Shown here one piece after another: positions 9,092-18,684 of a DNA stretch of 64,000 bases. A program made the translations under genes and the position numbers. Below the pieces are notes generated by a model. It was given only the letters and a program-made list of their open reading frames with translations, was not told where the DNA came from and did no database searches. This stretch comes from JACKCP01 sp034007295. GTDB taxonomy: Bacteria > Desulfobacterota > Desulfobacteria > Desulfobacterales > JACKCP01. The stretch is taken from contig JAVERC010000005.1 of the NCBI GenBank assembly GCA_034007295.1, forward strand, positions 75,536-139,535, read 5' to 3'. Position 1 is the stretch's first letter. Each line of letters begins with the position of its first letter.

Positions 9092-11809
9092 TCACCAAGG
9101 CTCACTCAATTTATTGACAATATCACGACGGGATAAAACAGCAGAACATCTTTCCCATAAATGTGATTCAGGAGAAACCGTACCCCTGTATTTTACAGTA
9201 AAAGCATCCTGTGCTTTTTTTCTTTCATGGATATATTCATTGACTCTTAATTTAAGCTCTTCCTCATCCTCTATCCATTCATCATCAATTGTATCGGGAA
9301 GGCTTCCAAAAATATCATAAGTGTCTTTCAGGCGTTCAGACAATACCTTGTAAATCTTTTCATCCTGAGTTTCACAATAAACCAGATTGAGCATATCAAC
9401 AAACTTTCGGGTCTGCCCAAACCTTTTTATTCTTCCAAGTCTTTGTTCAAGCCTTGAAGGATTCCATGGAAGATCAATATTAATCAGAGTGCCTAAGGCC
9501 TGAAGGTTTAAACCTTCACATGCAGCATCAGTTGCAACAACAAGACGTATTTCCCTTGTTTTTACTGCGTTTTTTATTATTTCACGTTCAACATTGTTAA
9601 ATTGCTCTCCAGAAAACAGTCCGCTTTTTCCTGCACCTGCATAAACTGCAATAACTTTATCATTAAAAAATTTTGCAAGCTCTTTTGCAATCCATTCAGC
9701 TGTATCATAATACTGGCTGAAAATAATACATCCATGTTCCAGCCAGGTTTTGCCTTCAGTTCTAAATTCTGTTAAAAACCATTTAATTGTATTAAATTTG
9801 GAGTCAACAGCCTCTGGACGGCTAAGCTGATTTTCAATTTCCTTTAAACAGGCAGCTTCAGCAGGAGTCATTCCCGAAAGAATATGTTCTACCTGTTCAA
9901 TTTGATCTTCATCTTCATTTGAAATTGAATGCCTGAGCATTTTTTGAGCTGTTTTAAGGCCCGATGCAAAACTGGAGCAGATTCTTTGAAGCATAAGAGA
10001 TTTCATAAACCCGCCTGATTTTGTTCTTGACTGAAGCAGTTTACTGAATTTTTCAGCCTGTTCATAAGCGACTCTAAACGGTGTATTTACAGGAATACCT
10101 AACCCAACAAACCGAGATTTATACATGGTAAGATTATTTGCAGCAGGATGGGTATTAACCCCAATTTTTTCCAAAAGGCCGTCGTCTTCAAGCTGTTTTC
10201 TTTTTCTTAATACAGTATGACGCAAAACAGGGTTATTTTTTTTGAAAAATTCTGGTGCCAGACAATCAGAAAGCCACATTTCCTGAATCATATATTCCAA
10301 ATCTTCAAACCGGTGAGAACAAATAAAAGTGTTTGGATCTATGGAAAGTGAATTCCTTATCTCATTAATAACATAATCTTCATCACCTGGCGGCAAAGGA
10401 TTGCTCAGCCAGTACCAGGCATCTTTTTCAGAGTTTACATTTACTTTTCCAGTTACCATTGGAACAGCCTTTTCATAATCCTGCCAGGGAGATAATGAAT
10501 CTCCTAGAACAAAATCTGCACCGCTGTTTAAAATCCCCAAAAGATCCCAAAGCTCTTTTACATTAGTTTGAATTGGAGTAGCAGTTCCAAGAATAATATG
10601 CCTTGTCCTTTTTCCAATCTTCATCATAAATGCAAGCAGATTATTTGGCTCAAATGATTTACTGCCTAATCCTCCCTTTGCCCTTGCCTTATGTGCTTCA
10701 TCAAGAATAATTGTACCAAAACGATTTTTCAAAAGCATGCCGGCCTCTTTTACAAACTCAGAATTTTCCCTTTGATGCATTATTAATCCGGTTGAAATAA
10801 TTGCTATCTTATAAGGACATTTTTTTATTGAAGATGAATCTCCCCTTGGGGATAAAAGCTGACCTTCAACTCCAAACCAGGCTTTTTTTTGCGAAGACCA
10901 CACAGCAGTTGGAACACCAAGTTTATCCATCATTTCAATCTGCCATTGAATTGTAAGAGTTGAGGGTGCAAGAATTAATACAGGCCCGTCTTCAAGAAGA
11001 ACACTGACCAATGCACTTGCTGCCATTGAAAGTGTTTTCCCCACACCAACCTCATCTGCTAAAAGCAGTCTGGCTTTACCGTATTTTTCCCTGTGTTCAA
11101 TAAACATGGTTACAAAAGACCGCTGCCAGGGCTGCAATTGTTCTCCGCCCCGGTATATTGGAGCTTCTGCCAGAGCAGCTGCCGGAATTTCATACGGTTT
11201 TAAAACTTCTACACTAACCTCTCGACGCTGAGCAACACGGCTTATTTCTGCCAAAATTGTTTCAGGCAAAGGAACACCGTCATTCCATAAAGACCAGAAT
11301 TCTTGTTCAACCCAGTCTGCACTGTCTGCATCATCATCTTCCCAAATCAATTCATAATTATCTGAAAAAGCACTTTTTGATTCATTTACAGAACCAATAA
11401 AAGATTTTCTTTTTCCATTTGAATAATGAATAGAGCCTGCTTTTCCATGAAGAAAAAGACGCTCACGGGGTACAACCCGAATTTCCACATTGCCTGCCTG
11501 AAGTAATTTGGAAAGAATTTTATAACGCTCTTTTTTTAAAATTGATTCTGCTTCAACATCTACCTCATTCCAGCGTTCTTTCAATGCTCTGTTTCGTCCT
11601 GTTGCTACCTGAAAATCAATAAGGTCAAGTTCTGAATTGCATACAATTTTTACTTCCGGAATTTTTGCAATTTCTTCACCAACAAGCTCAAAAATTGAAC
11701 TTCTGAAATAACCTGCAATCCTGAAATATTTTGAAGCACCATCAAGAGCTTTAGCTAAAAACTCTTTATCAAGTTTTTGTGTTCTGGATGAAAAACGTTT
11801 TATGGTCAT
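9092..11809 (-). CDS. PLD-SNF2 family helicase (defence-associated)
   Basis: 905 residues. An N-terminal phospholipase-D-like domain (about 1-150) carries HGK at 121-123 and GSVNES at 139-144. A superfamily 2 helicase follows, with Walker A ADEVGVGKT (251-259), DEAH (370-373), GTATPIQ and a C-terminal helicase half ending in RLEQRLGRIKRFGQ (about 788-800). Helicases of this build (PLD plus SNF2) occur in several anti-phage loci, including DISARM (DrmD-like) and helicase-methylase-ATPase systems. It is the last gene of the seven-gene operon; its ATG comes one base after the upstream stop. It probably translocates on or remodels foreign DNA; whether the PLD half cuts DNA is unknown, since only one HKD-like motif is visible. 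Confidence 0.88.
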   Translation of the reverse strand: MTIKRFSSRTQKLDKEFLAKALDGASKYFRIAGYFRSSIFELVGEEIAKIPEVKIVCNSELDLIDFQVATGRNRALKERWNEVDVEAESILKKERYKILSKLLQAGNVEIRVVPRERLFLHGKAGSIHYSNGKRKSFIGSVNESKSAFSDNYELIWEDDDADSADWVEQEFWSLWNDGVPLPETILAEISRVAQRREVSVEVLKPYEIPAAALAEAPIYRGGEQLQPWQRSFVTMFIEHREKYGKARLLLADEVGVGKTLSMAASALVSVLLEDGPVLILAPSTLTIQWQIEMMDKLGVPTAVWSSQKKAWFGVEGQLLSPRGDSSSIKKCPYKIAIISTGLIMHQRENSEFVKEAGMLLKNRFGTIILDEAHKARAKGGLGSKSFEPNNLLAFMMKIGKRTRHIILGTATPIQTNVKELWDLLGILNSGADFVLGDSLSPWQDYEKAVPMVTGKVNVNSEKDAWYWLSNPLPPGDEDYVINEIRNSLSIDPNTFICSHRFEDLEYMIQEMWLSDCLAPEFFKKNNPVLRHTVLRKRKQLEDDGLLEKIGVNTHPAANNLTMYKSRFVGLGIPVNTPFRVAYEQAEKFSKLLQSRTKSGGFMKSLMLQRICSSFASGLKTAQKMLRHSISNEDEDQIEQVEHILSGMTPAEAACLKEIENQLSRPEAVDSKFNTIKWFLTEFRTEGKTWLEHGCIIFSQYYDTAEWIAKELAKFFNDKVIAVYAGAGKSGLFSGEQFNNVEREIIKNAVKTREIRLVVATDAACEGLNLQALGTLINIDLPWNPSRLEQRLGRIKRFGQTRKFVDMLNLVYCETQDEKIYKVLSERLKDTYDIFGSLPDTIDDEWIEDEEELKLRVNEYIHERKKAQDAFTVKYRGTVSPESHLWERCSAVLSRRDIVNKLSEPW

Positions 11810-11810
11810 T

Positions 11811-12791
11811 TTATCTTAATCTTAAATGAGGTCCAATATAGCCGACATATATCCGGCAAGTTTCATTATCAGGATAAAAATGCAGCCTGTAACCTGCCGA
11901 CATTTTTATATGCATTTCAAAAAATTCCTGTTTTCCGCTTGGAAGCCAGAATTCTCTGTCACGACGAAGTTTAGGATTGTCCCTGACAGTTTGCGATTCA
12001 CCGCTTACTTTAAACGGCAGGCCAAGATTTTTTAAACTTTCAATTCTAAATTCTTTTATCTCATTACTTTTCCATTGCAATGCAAAATCATTTAAAACAG
12101 AAACTGATTTTTTTACCTGCTCTAAAATAGTTAAAGATCCTGACCATGAGTTTAACTGCTGCTCAGATTTTCCACAAAGGACTACCCCTGGATAATACTC
12201 TTCAAACAATAAAAGAACTTCTTTTCCAGATAAAAGAGACTGATTTCTTTTTTCAATTAGCTCAGGTAAAAATTTTTGAAATACAAAGTAATTATAAAAA
12301 TTTTGAATTTCACATTTTTGCTCTTCAATTTCACCATTTTCCAAATTCATTTTAGAAATATCAACGGTCAAAGGAGAAACTGTCCACGGAGCTCTTGTAC
12401 TAAAGCTCAAAATCGGCGAATCATGCCAGGCAGCAGCCGATAAAGCACTATAATCCATGCATCCATTTAAACTAACCTCAAACACATCTGCTCCCTCGTT
12501 TATATCTTCTGTATTAAAAAAAGGAGATTGAGTTGCAATGGAACGAAAAGCCCTTAGCATATCACGGTTTTTTCCTTTTAAATTTTGATCATGCCAGTTT
12601 TTCCAATAATAACCTGGTGCAAGTTCAATCAAAAACCATGATTTATCCACAGACTGATCAACAAGGATTGTTTTCAGGCCTGCATTTTTAGCTTTTATAC
12701 AGATTTTAAGAAAGTCAGGGACAGCTTCTTTTGCATAATCACTATGATCAAAAGGAAGTGAATGATGATTAAATACCATGCAGTCTGTCAT
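11811..12791 (-). CDS. Unknown protein of the defence operon, AAA ATPase partner
   Basis: 326 residues, no signal peptide or membrane segment, and no family that I recognise with certainty. The C-terminal 40 residues (HIKMSAGYRLHF then CRIYVGYIGPHL) resemble the last strands of RelE/ParE-fold proteins, which is only a resemblance. The N-terminal half contains several Trp/His/Asp positions (NHHSLPFDHSDY, ELAPGYYWKNWHD) but no diagnostic motif. It overlaps the ATPase gene upstream by 4 bp (ATGA type) and abuts the helicase gene downstream, so it is a true operon member. By analogy with ATPase-effector pairs it may be the effector or partner of the AAA protein; this is inference. Confidence 0.75.
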   Translation of the reverse strand: MTDCMVFNHHSLPFDHSDYAKEAVPDFLKICIKAKNAGLKTILVDQSVDKSWFLIELAPGYYWKNWHDQNLKGKNRDMLRAFRSIATQSPFFNTEDINEGADVFEVSLNGCMDYSALSAAAWHDSPILSFSTRAPWTVSPLTVDISKMNLENGEIEEQKCEIQNFYNYFVFQKFLPELIEKRNQSLLSGKEVLLLFEEYYPGVVLCGKSEQQLNSWSGSLTILEQVKKSVSVLNDFALQWKSNEIKEFRIESLKNLGLPFKVSGESQTVRDNPKLRRDREFWLPSGKQEFFEMHIKMSAGYRLHFYPDNETCRIYVGYIGPHLRLR

Positions 12792-13897
12792 AAAAGTTTC
12801 TCCAGTAAGCGGTCACCTTCATCAAAAAAACCTTGCGGCCATAAATCAATTCTTCCGCTTTCGTCTATTTCAGGATTAACAACCAGAGCTTCATGAACTG
12901 AAGTTTTACTTCTTTCAAGATAAAAAACCTTTACTTCGTGGGAGGGTATAATTTTTTCACGAACACAAACCCTTATTCCATTAAGAAAATGATCTGAATG
13001 GGTTTCTATAAAAAGCTGAACTCCGTTGTTTGCAGCTATAGAACAAAGCCTTCCAAGAGTTGACTGACCTGCAGGATGAAGATGAGCTTCCGGATTTTCA
13101 ATAATTATCATATCACCAGGCTTTGAGCGAAGTATTGCAGTTAGAACCGGCAATACAAAAGTCAAACCAAACCCTACATTCTGTGGTTTGAAATCTGCTG
13201 TAATATCAGTTCCCTGCTGAAAGGCATAATTAAGTGAAACAACATTCATTGCAGGCTGAAGCTTTGCATGAATCCTTACCCCAGGTGAAATTTCAGCCAT
13301 CCATTTATCAAGGTTGTCAAGCAGGGACAATGATGGTGAATCCTTATGTTTCAGTGCTTCAACAGCCAAAGGAGACAATCCGTATTCAGCAATATAGTGA
13401 GCTGTAAATTCACCATGATTGCCAAGGGAATTTAAATCTCTAATATAATAATCTGAAACTTCATATGATGATTTAGGACTTATCCTGTCTGCACTTAAAT
13501 ATTGAAACTGTCTTGTAAAAAGACTTTTTTCAACAATTTTTTCATTAATGTTACTGCTGCCTGCCTTTAAAGGCTGCAAATCTGATTTACTGTCATAATC
13601 AAAGGAAAAATTAAAGGGATTTTCATTTTCCCAGGTAAGTGTAAATTCAATTGCTTCCTTTTCTGCACTTTCAGCTAAAATATCCTGCCCTGTACCCAGG
13701 GATACATAATCGCCTTTTAAAAGAAGTCCTTTATTAAAAAGAGTGTTTTTTTCATTGGACTGTCTAAGCAGTAAAAGAGCCTGAATAAGTGAAGACTTGC
13801 CCATACCGTTAAGACCGCTGAATAAATTAAGCGATGCAAGGGGAAACTGTGCGTTATTCAATGATTTAAAACGCTGAATTCTTATAAATTTAAGCAT
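12788..13897 (-). CDS. AAA ATPase, DUF3696-like (SMC/OLD-type)
   Basis: 369 residues, cytoplasmic. It starts with MLKFIRIQRFKSL, typical of RecF/OLD-like ATPases. Walker A is GLNGMGKSS (28-36), Walker B IIIENPEAHLHP near 258-270, and the switch histidine is in IETHSDH near 292. No Toprim nuclease domain follows, which separates it from OLD nucleases. It resembles the DUF3696 group of stand-alone ATPases that are often found in defence loci next to DUF262 proteins. The start overlaps the DUF262 gene by 8 bp and the end overlaps the unknown 326-aa gene by 4 bp, suggesting a coupled three-gene module inside the larger operon. Confidence 0.85.
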   Translation of the reverse strand: MLKFIRIQRFKSLNNAQFPLASLNLFSGLNGMGKSSLIQALLLLRQSNEKNTLFNKGLLLKGDYVSLGTGQDILAESAEKEAIEFTLTWENENPFNFSFDYDSKSDLQPLKAGSSNINEKIVEKSLFTRQFQYLSADRISPKSSYEVSDYYIRDLNSLGNHGEFTAHYIAEYGLSPLAVEALKHKDSPSLSLLDNLDKWMAEISPGVRIHAKLQPAMNVVSLNYAFQQGTDITADFKPQNVGFGLTFVLPVLTAILRSKPGDMIIIENPEAHLHPAGQSTLGRLCSIAANNGVQLFIETHSDHFLNGIRVCVREKIIPSHEVKVFYLERSKTSVHEALVVNPEIDESGRIDLWPQGFFDEGDRLLEKLL

Positions 13898-15077
13898 TTA
13901 AAATCTCCAATATAAGCTGGTTTACTTTATCACGCCTTGTTCTGTAATGATCTTTTTTCTGGGTTGAATAGGTAATTGACCTGAAATAATCATTATCAGT
14001 TTTCATAAGTTCAAAATGTTTATCTTCAAGTGCTTTTTTTCTCTTAATCAGACCCTGCATTTTTTCATCTGACAATCCTGAAAGAGCATTCATCCAGACT
14101 TCAAAAAGAGTTGAATTTTTACGCCTTTTTTTTGAGTGATTACCGTCTGTAATTTTTTCAAAGGCCCTGTCTCCAAAAATTTCCCAGCACCTTTTTATTG
14201 CAAGACAAAATGAATTTTTAAATTCAATCAGCTCTTCCTTTGAAGAATTTTCCAGTTTTTTTATCATCTCATCAAGAAATGTTGCTATATTTTTTTTACT
14301 TTGTTCATAATCCATAAATCTAAATGCAAGAAAGCGGAGAACCATTTCCTGGTCAACCATTCTGCGGCTCTGATTTCCAATTGTTTTAACAAGAAACTCA
14401 TCCTCTGCAAGTTCTTCAAGATATTTTCTTATTTCAGGTTTTACCATGGCGTTTCTGATTTCCTGGTCATTTAAAACAATACCGCCTGTATTTATTCTCC
14501 TGAAAATTGAATACTTTACGGCATCAGGTGTACCAGACTGAATTAAAAACTCAGTAACAGAACATTCATTTATTCTTCGCTGATAGGTTCTTGGAAGATC
14601 ATCATAGGAAAACCCTGTAAAATCTTTCAGATATTCCAGCCCCCGAAGTTTTAATTTTTTGTCTATTACAAACTTTTTTATGGCAGAAAGCCTTTGAAGT
14701 CCGTCTACAATAAGCCAGTTGTCATCATTTGATGCATCAAAATAAAATGCAGGAAGAGGAATACGTATAAGAATAGATTCAATAAGCCTGGACATTTTCT
14801 GATTGTCCCACAAATCTCCATGTCGTTGAAAATCCGTATATAAATCAATATCTTCGTTTACAATCCTGTTAATAATATTACTCAAGGCATCCTGTTTTGG
14901 TATTATATTTATTTCAGAGGGGTCAAAAGGTTCTTGCATCACAGGATCTAAATCTTCATTGTCATCTTCTTTTTCAGATGCTGTATCAACATTTTCAATC
15001 TCAATAATATCTTCTATAAAATTGTTTTCTAATTTTTTTTTCATGCTTGAATTATCTTGATTTTCACAAAAAGTCAT
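13890..15077 (-). CDS. DUF262 (GmrSD N-terminal/ParB-like) protein
   Basis: 395 residues. After an acidic, probably disordered N-terminus (1-55) comes a DUF262 domain. It shows DFQRHGDLWDNQKMSRLIESI, IPLPAFYFD and the nucleotide-site-like DGLQRLSAIKKF (about 123-135). Then come INTGGIVLNDQEIRNAM and a helical C-terminus. DUF262 is the N-terminal half of GmrSD, a type IV restriction enzyme against modified phage DNA, and occurs in many defence proteins. No DUF1524 HNH nuclease half is visible, so cleavage would need a partner. The gene starts 2 bp after the DUF1156 methylase stop. Confidence 0.85.
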   Translation of the reverse strand: MTFCENQDNSSMKKKLENNFIEDIIEIENVDTASEKEDDNEDLDPVMQEPFDPSEINIIPKQDALSNIINRIVNEDIDLYTDFQRHGDLWDNQKMSRLIESILIRIPLPAFYFDASNDDNWLIVDGLQRLSAIKKFVIDKKLKLRGLEYLKDFTGFSYDDLPRTYQRRINECSVTEFLIQSGTPDAVKYSIFRRINTGGIVLNDQEIRNAMVKPEIRKYLEELAEDEFLVKTIGNQSRRMVDQEMVLRFLAFRFMDYEQSKKNIATFLDEMIKKLENSSKEELIEFKNSFCLAIKRCWEIFGDRAFEKITDGNHSKKRRKNSTLFEVWMNALSGLSDEKMQGLIKRKKALEDKHFELMKTDNDYFRSITYSTQKKDHYRTRRDKVNQLILEILNA

Positions 15078-15079
15078 AA

Positions 15080-18000
15080 TTACAACCTCTGATTTCTAAC
15101 AGCTTCTGCAATAATTCTTGCACAGCTTGCCTCAATATCTGGTTTAAATATTTTTGTTGGTTTAAGGTCTTCTCTTTTTTCAGCTAAATAATCTGCCATT
15201 TTGGACAAAAGCCCTTTGTTCTGAATATAATTTGGACAGTTTTCCATAAGATGCAAAAGCACATCATCAACTTCAAACTCTTTTGAAAGCTCAAACATTG
15301 AATAAAGAAGAGCCCTTAAAGGTGTTTTGGAAATTTCAGCATCACCTGACATCAAAGAACCTTTAAATTCAGTAGAAAGCTTTAGCCTTGCATTGTTTGC
15401 CTTTGATTTGTCGCTCATAAGCTGATCATAATGGCGTACTTTAAAAGCCTTGGCAAAATTCTGGTAATTATCAAGGGTTTTATTTCCCTGATGCTCCATT
15501 TCAGCCATTTTAAGATAAAACCGCTCAACAGCCTGAAGTTTCTGCCATTCTTCCTTTTCAAAACCAACAGGAACAAGAAACTGAACAGCAGTTTGAACTG
15601 CAAAGTCTATAAGTTCATCAACAAAGGTTTTTTTGTTTTTCTGCCTTGGAGCTTCTGCCTCTGAAACCATATCCTTTCCGTCAATTTTTGAATATGATGT
15701 AAGAACTTTCAAGGCTGCGGCATAACCTGCCATATGTAGATCTGCATCAGAATAAAGGCCTTCCAGACTTTTTTCTTTAACTTTTGTATCAAGGCCCATA
15801 AGAGATTCAACCTGCTCTTTTACTGCATCCTGAATTTCCCAGGCAAGGTCGTCTCTGAATGTTTCAAGTTCCCTGTGGCGTTTTCTTAGAACAAGAATAA
15901 TTGTTCCCTTTACATTTGCACCTTTTCTAAGGGATGACTCTGTTTCTGTTACAACATACCATGCAGCAGTAACCTGAAGACCGCTTGCCCAGATAATATT
16001 TGTCATATCAGACCAGATAGAACCGCTTTGATGGGTAAACATTAAAACCTGAATTCCGTTGTCAGGCATTTTCTGTGCTGTTTTACCATAGGCTGATATC
16101 ATTGCCCGCCTGAAATCCTCATCTTCTCCCTTTATTGCAAGAGACCGCCTGCTGTCCCATGTCCAGTGTGAAAATTCCTCAGGCGGATTTTTTCTCAGCC
16201 AGGCAATAAAAAATTCTGTTATTTCTTCGTATTTTACTGCATCTCCGTATGGGGGGTCGGTTATGTAGATATCGTTTTCTGTTTCAATATTTTGTGCAGG
16301 GTGAGTTTTAACGGTTGTTTTCACATCATAAAAGGGATAGCTTTTACAACCTTTTAAAGTTATTTGATTAGTTAAATATTCAAGAGATCTGCACCCATAA
16401 TTATAAAAAGTGTTCAATGCTTGATTATAAAATACGTGACCAACAGCATCTACACCTTCTGAAGGATCCCACACACAAAGTTTGCTACTTCTATTAAGTG
16501 CCTGGGATAAAGAAATATACACATCACTTGTTTTTGCATATTTTTTCAATAAACCATTAATATATAACTGCCGAGGATTAAACAAATGATGCCAATGGGT
16601 CCAGCCTCTGGTTCTAATTGGCTCATCTGTTTTCTCTCCGGCTTCAATAACCATATCAGGAATATATCCTTTTTCCTGCCACTCACCAAGATGGGTTTTG
16701 ACATAATCAATAACCTTTTTTTCACGCTCAAGGTCATCATTTGTAACTGAACGGAAATGATATTCGTATTGCGAGCTGTTTGGCTTTTTTTTCATCCATT
16801 GAATACAATAAAGCCGTTCCTGGAAAATATCATCGGGTCTTGGAATAAAATCGGATTTTTCCCACAGCCTGAGACGGTTTTTGTTTTCTTTGCCGTCCTT
16901 ATAATCGCCTCGGATTGTTTTAATATTTACACGATGTTGCTTTATACCATCAAATGAATGAACTAAATATCCATTCTGAATAGTTCCATCTTTTGCTTCA
17001 TTAACTTCATCTTTTGTAGAAACATATTCAATACTAATATCATATGAGAAGTCTAAATAATTTGGTAACAATTTTGCAACAACCCTTTTACCCTTACTAA
17101 TAATAAATGAAGGCAACAAAGGAACTCTCCACCCAGTTTCTGGACATATTACTTCGTGACAATACAAAAAAGCTTTAGCCTGCCAACCGTTATTATCAGT
17201 TTCAACGCCTAATTCATCAATTTTTTCTCTAACTTTTTTTACCAAGCCTGCCTGATGCTTTTCAATAAAAACTCTTTGAGCTGGTGATGCACCAACAATA
17301 TTTGCTCCGCCCCAGGTAAGCATACAGGCAATGGGATTAAGATCTGATGCATAAACATCACATCCAAGCCTTGCTGCTTCAAAAGGAATCTGGCCTGAAC
17401 CACAAAATACATCAGCAAGTTTTGGTCTGTGTCCAAATCTTGCAATTCCCATCTGCTCAACAAGCTCTGAAAAACAATCTGCACTTGTACCAAGATGTTT
17501 GTTAACCTTTTCCCATATATGAAAATGAACTTTGTCTCCAAGTTCTTCCGGCCTTTTTGCCTTAGAAACATTTTCATTATATTTTGAGTATGGAAGAGCC
17601 TTTGCCTCAAGTTCAAGCCTTTGATCTTCAGAAACAGAGTCTGCCCATAAAAGAACCGGAACTTTTCTTTTTTTTTTGCCGGACTGAACTACTTCAACCT
17701 CATAATCCTTAATATCAAAAGGTGTATAAATGGGAAGTTCAACATCTTCTTTAACATAAAACCATTTATTTGTTTCAAGCCCTTTTACCCTTAAAGCAAT
17801 ATCACAAGGCTTTATTCTTCCAAGACGCAAAGCCATGGATTTTTCATCCATTCCCATTAAAAGCTCAAAAACCTCAAGATCTTTAAGGCTGTCATCTGTT
17901 AAGGGAAGAAGGCAGCCAAGTGTACATGCCTTGTTTAAAATAAGGGGTTTTCTTCCTTTCCAGTAACTTCCAAGAGCAGTCAGGGTTTTCCCTTGATTTG

Positions 18001-18100
18001 CCATTTGTTCCTTGAAACTTTCAGCAGATATTTTCTGCACAGGAAAAAGTCCTTCAATAAGAGCTGGTTTATCTTTCCATTCAAACGGTTCAAGAGCCAT
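15080..18100 (-). CDS. DUF1156 DNA methyltransferase (defence-associated)
   Basis: 1006 residues. The N-terminal DUF1156 region starts PFEWKDKPALIEGLFP. An AdoMet-binding motif is present at about 223-250 (KLADVFCGSGQIPFEAARLGCDVYASDLNP), and an amino-methyltransferase catalytic motif TDPPYGD near 613-619. The order and DPPY sequence indicate N6-adenine or N4-cytosine methylation of DNA. Proteins of this type occur with DUF499 and DUF3780 proteins and a helicase in anti-phage loci. The ATG overlaps the DUF3780 stop codon by one base (TAATG), indicating translational coupling. No target-recognition specificity can be read. Confidence 0.9.
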   Translation of the reverse strand: MALEPFEWKDKPALIEGLFPVQKISAESFKEQMANQGKTLTALGSYWKGRKPLILNKACTLGCLLPLTDDSLKDLEVFELLMGMDEKSMALRLGRIKPCDIALRVKGLETNKWFYVKEDVELPIYTPFDIKDYEVEVVQSGKKKRKVPVLLWADSVSEDQRLELEAKALPYSKYNENVSKAKRPEELGDKVHFHIWEKVNKHLGTSADCFSELVEQMGIARFGHRPKLADVFCGSGQIPFEAARLGCDVYASDLNPIACMLTWGGANIVGASPAQRVFIEKHQAGLVKKVREKIDELGVETDNNGWQAKAFLYCHEVICPETGWRVPLLPSFIISKGKRVVAKLLPNYLDFSYDISIEYVSTKDEVNEAKDGTIQNGYLVHSFDGIKQHRVNIKTIRGDYKDGKENKNRLRLWEKSDFIPRPDDIFQERLYCIQWMKKKPNSSQYEYHFRSVTNDDLEREKKVIDYVKTHLGEWQEKGYIPDMVIEAGEKTDEPIRTRGWTHWHHLFNPRQLYINGLLKKYAKTSDVYISLSQALNRSSKLCVWDPSEGVDAVGHVFYNQALNTFYNYGCRSLEYLTNQITLKGCKSYPFYDVKTTVKTHPAQNIETENDIYITDPPYGDAVKYEEITEFFIAWLRKNPPEEFSHWTWDSRRSLAIKGEDEDFRRAMISAYGKTAQKMPDNGIQVLMFTHQSGSIWSDMTNIIWASGLQVTAAWYVVTETESSLRKGANVKGTIILVLRKRHRELETFRDDLAWEIQDAVKEQVESLMGLDTKVKEKSLEGLYSDADLHMAGYAAALKVLTSYSKIDGKDMVSEAEAPRQKNKKTFVDELIDFAVQTAVQFLVPVGFEKEEWQKLQAVERFYLKMAEMEHQGNKTLDNYQNFAKAFKVRHYDQLMSDKSKANNARLKLSTEFKGSLMSGDAEISKTPLRALLYSMFELSKEFEVDDVLLHLMENCPNYIQNKGLLSKMADYLAEKREDLKPTKIFKPDIEASCARIIAEAVRNQRL

Positions 18101-18684
18101 TAAATATTTCCTTTTTCCATAAAATCAAAATTAAACTCCATTTCCCGGGTATCTGACTTTTTAATTTTTGGTTTTTTTTTGGGTTCAACCTTAATACTTG
18201 ATGCATCTGACAAGGCACAATAAAGAGCCTTGCGCCAGCCCCTTTTAAACTGGTCAAAGTTTCCTGCCTCTGCTGCTGTTTTTGAATAAAGCCACCATCT
18301 TTCTTCAGGACGAAGTGCAAGCCATTTCTGGCAAATTACTATACATTCTTCAGGAAGTGCATGTTCTGCGGCCCACCCAAGAACACAGAGTTCTTTTCCA
18401 AGAAACCTGTCAAGTTTTACTTTCCCTGTTGACCAGCTCCCTGTACTCATTTTTTTTGCTTTCAGACGTGTATTAAAATCTCTTCTTGCATCGTCTCTTA
18501 TTTTGGTCCAGAGCTCCCTTGCAAGAACAAGCCTGCATTCTTGAGTTTCACGCCGGCTTTCATCTCCGTCAAATCCAAAATCTTCATAAATTGAAACCCC
18601 GTCACGGGGACCTTTAGGGATTTCCACATAAAAATGATGCACACCAAAAGCTGAGGGAGCACCAAAGTCAATGGTTTTGCTCAT
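18100..18684 (-). CDS. DUF3780 protein (defence-associated)
   Basis: 194 residues from the chosen start MSKTIDFGAPSAFGVHHF, which has a GGAGAGG ribosome site; an upstream in-frame ATG at 18732 is less likely. The gene overlaps the end of the DUF499 gene by 17 bp and the start of the methylase by one base. Sequence marks are a conserved N-terminus, a basic middle (RRDFNTRLKAKK) and a WLALRPEERWWLY segment. The family has no known activity but is repeatedly found between DUF499 and DUF1156 genes. A structural or adaptor role in a methylase-ATPase complex is a guess. Confidence 0.85.
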   Translation of the reverse strand: MSKTIDFGAPSAFGVHHFYVEIPKGPRDGVSIYEDFGFDGDESRRETQECRLVLARELWTKIRDDARRDFNTRLKAKKMSTGSWSTGKVKLDRFLGKELCVLGWAAEHALPEECIVICQKWLALRPEERWWLYSKTAAEAGNFDQFKRGWRKALYCALSDASSIKVEPKKKPKIKKSDTREMEFNFDFMEKGNI

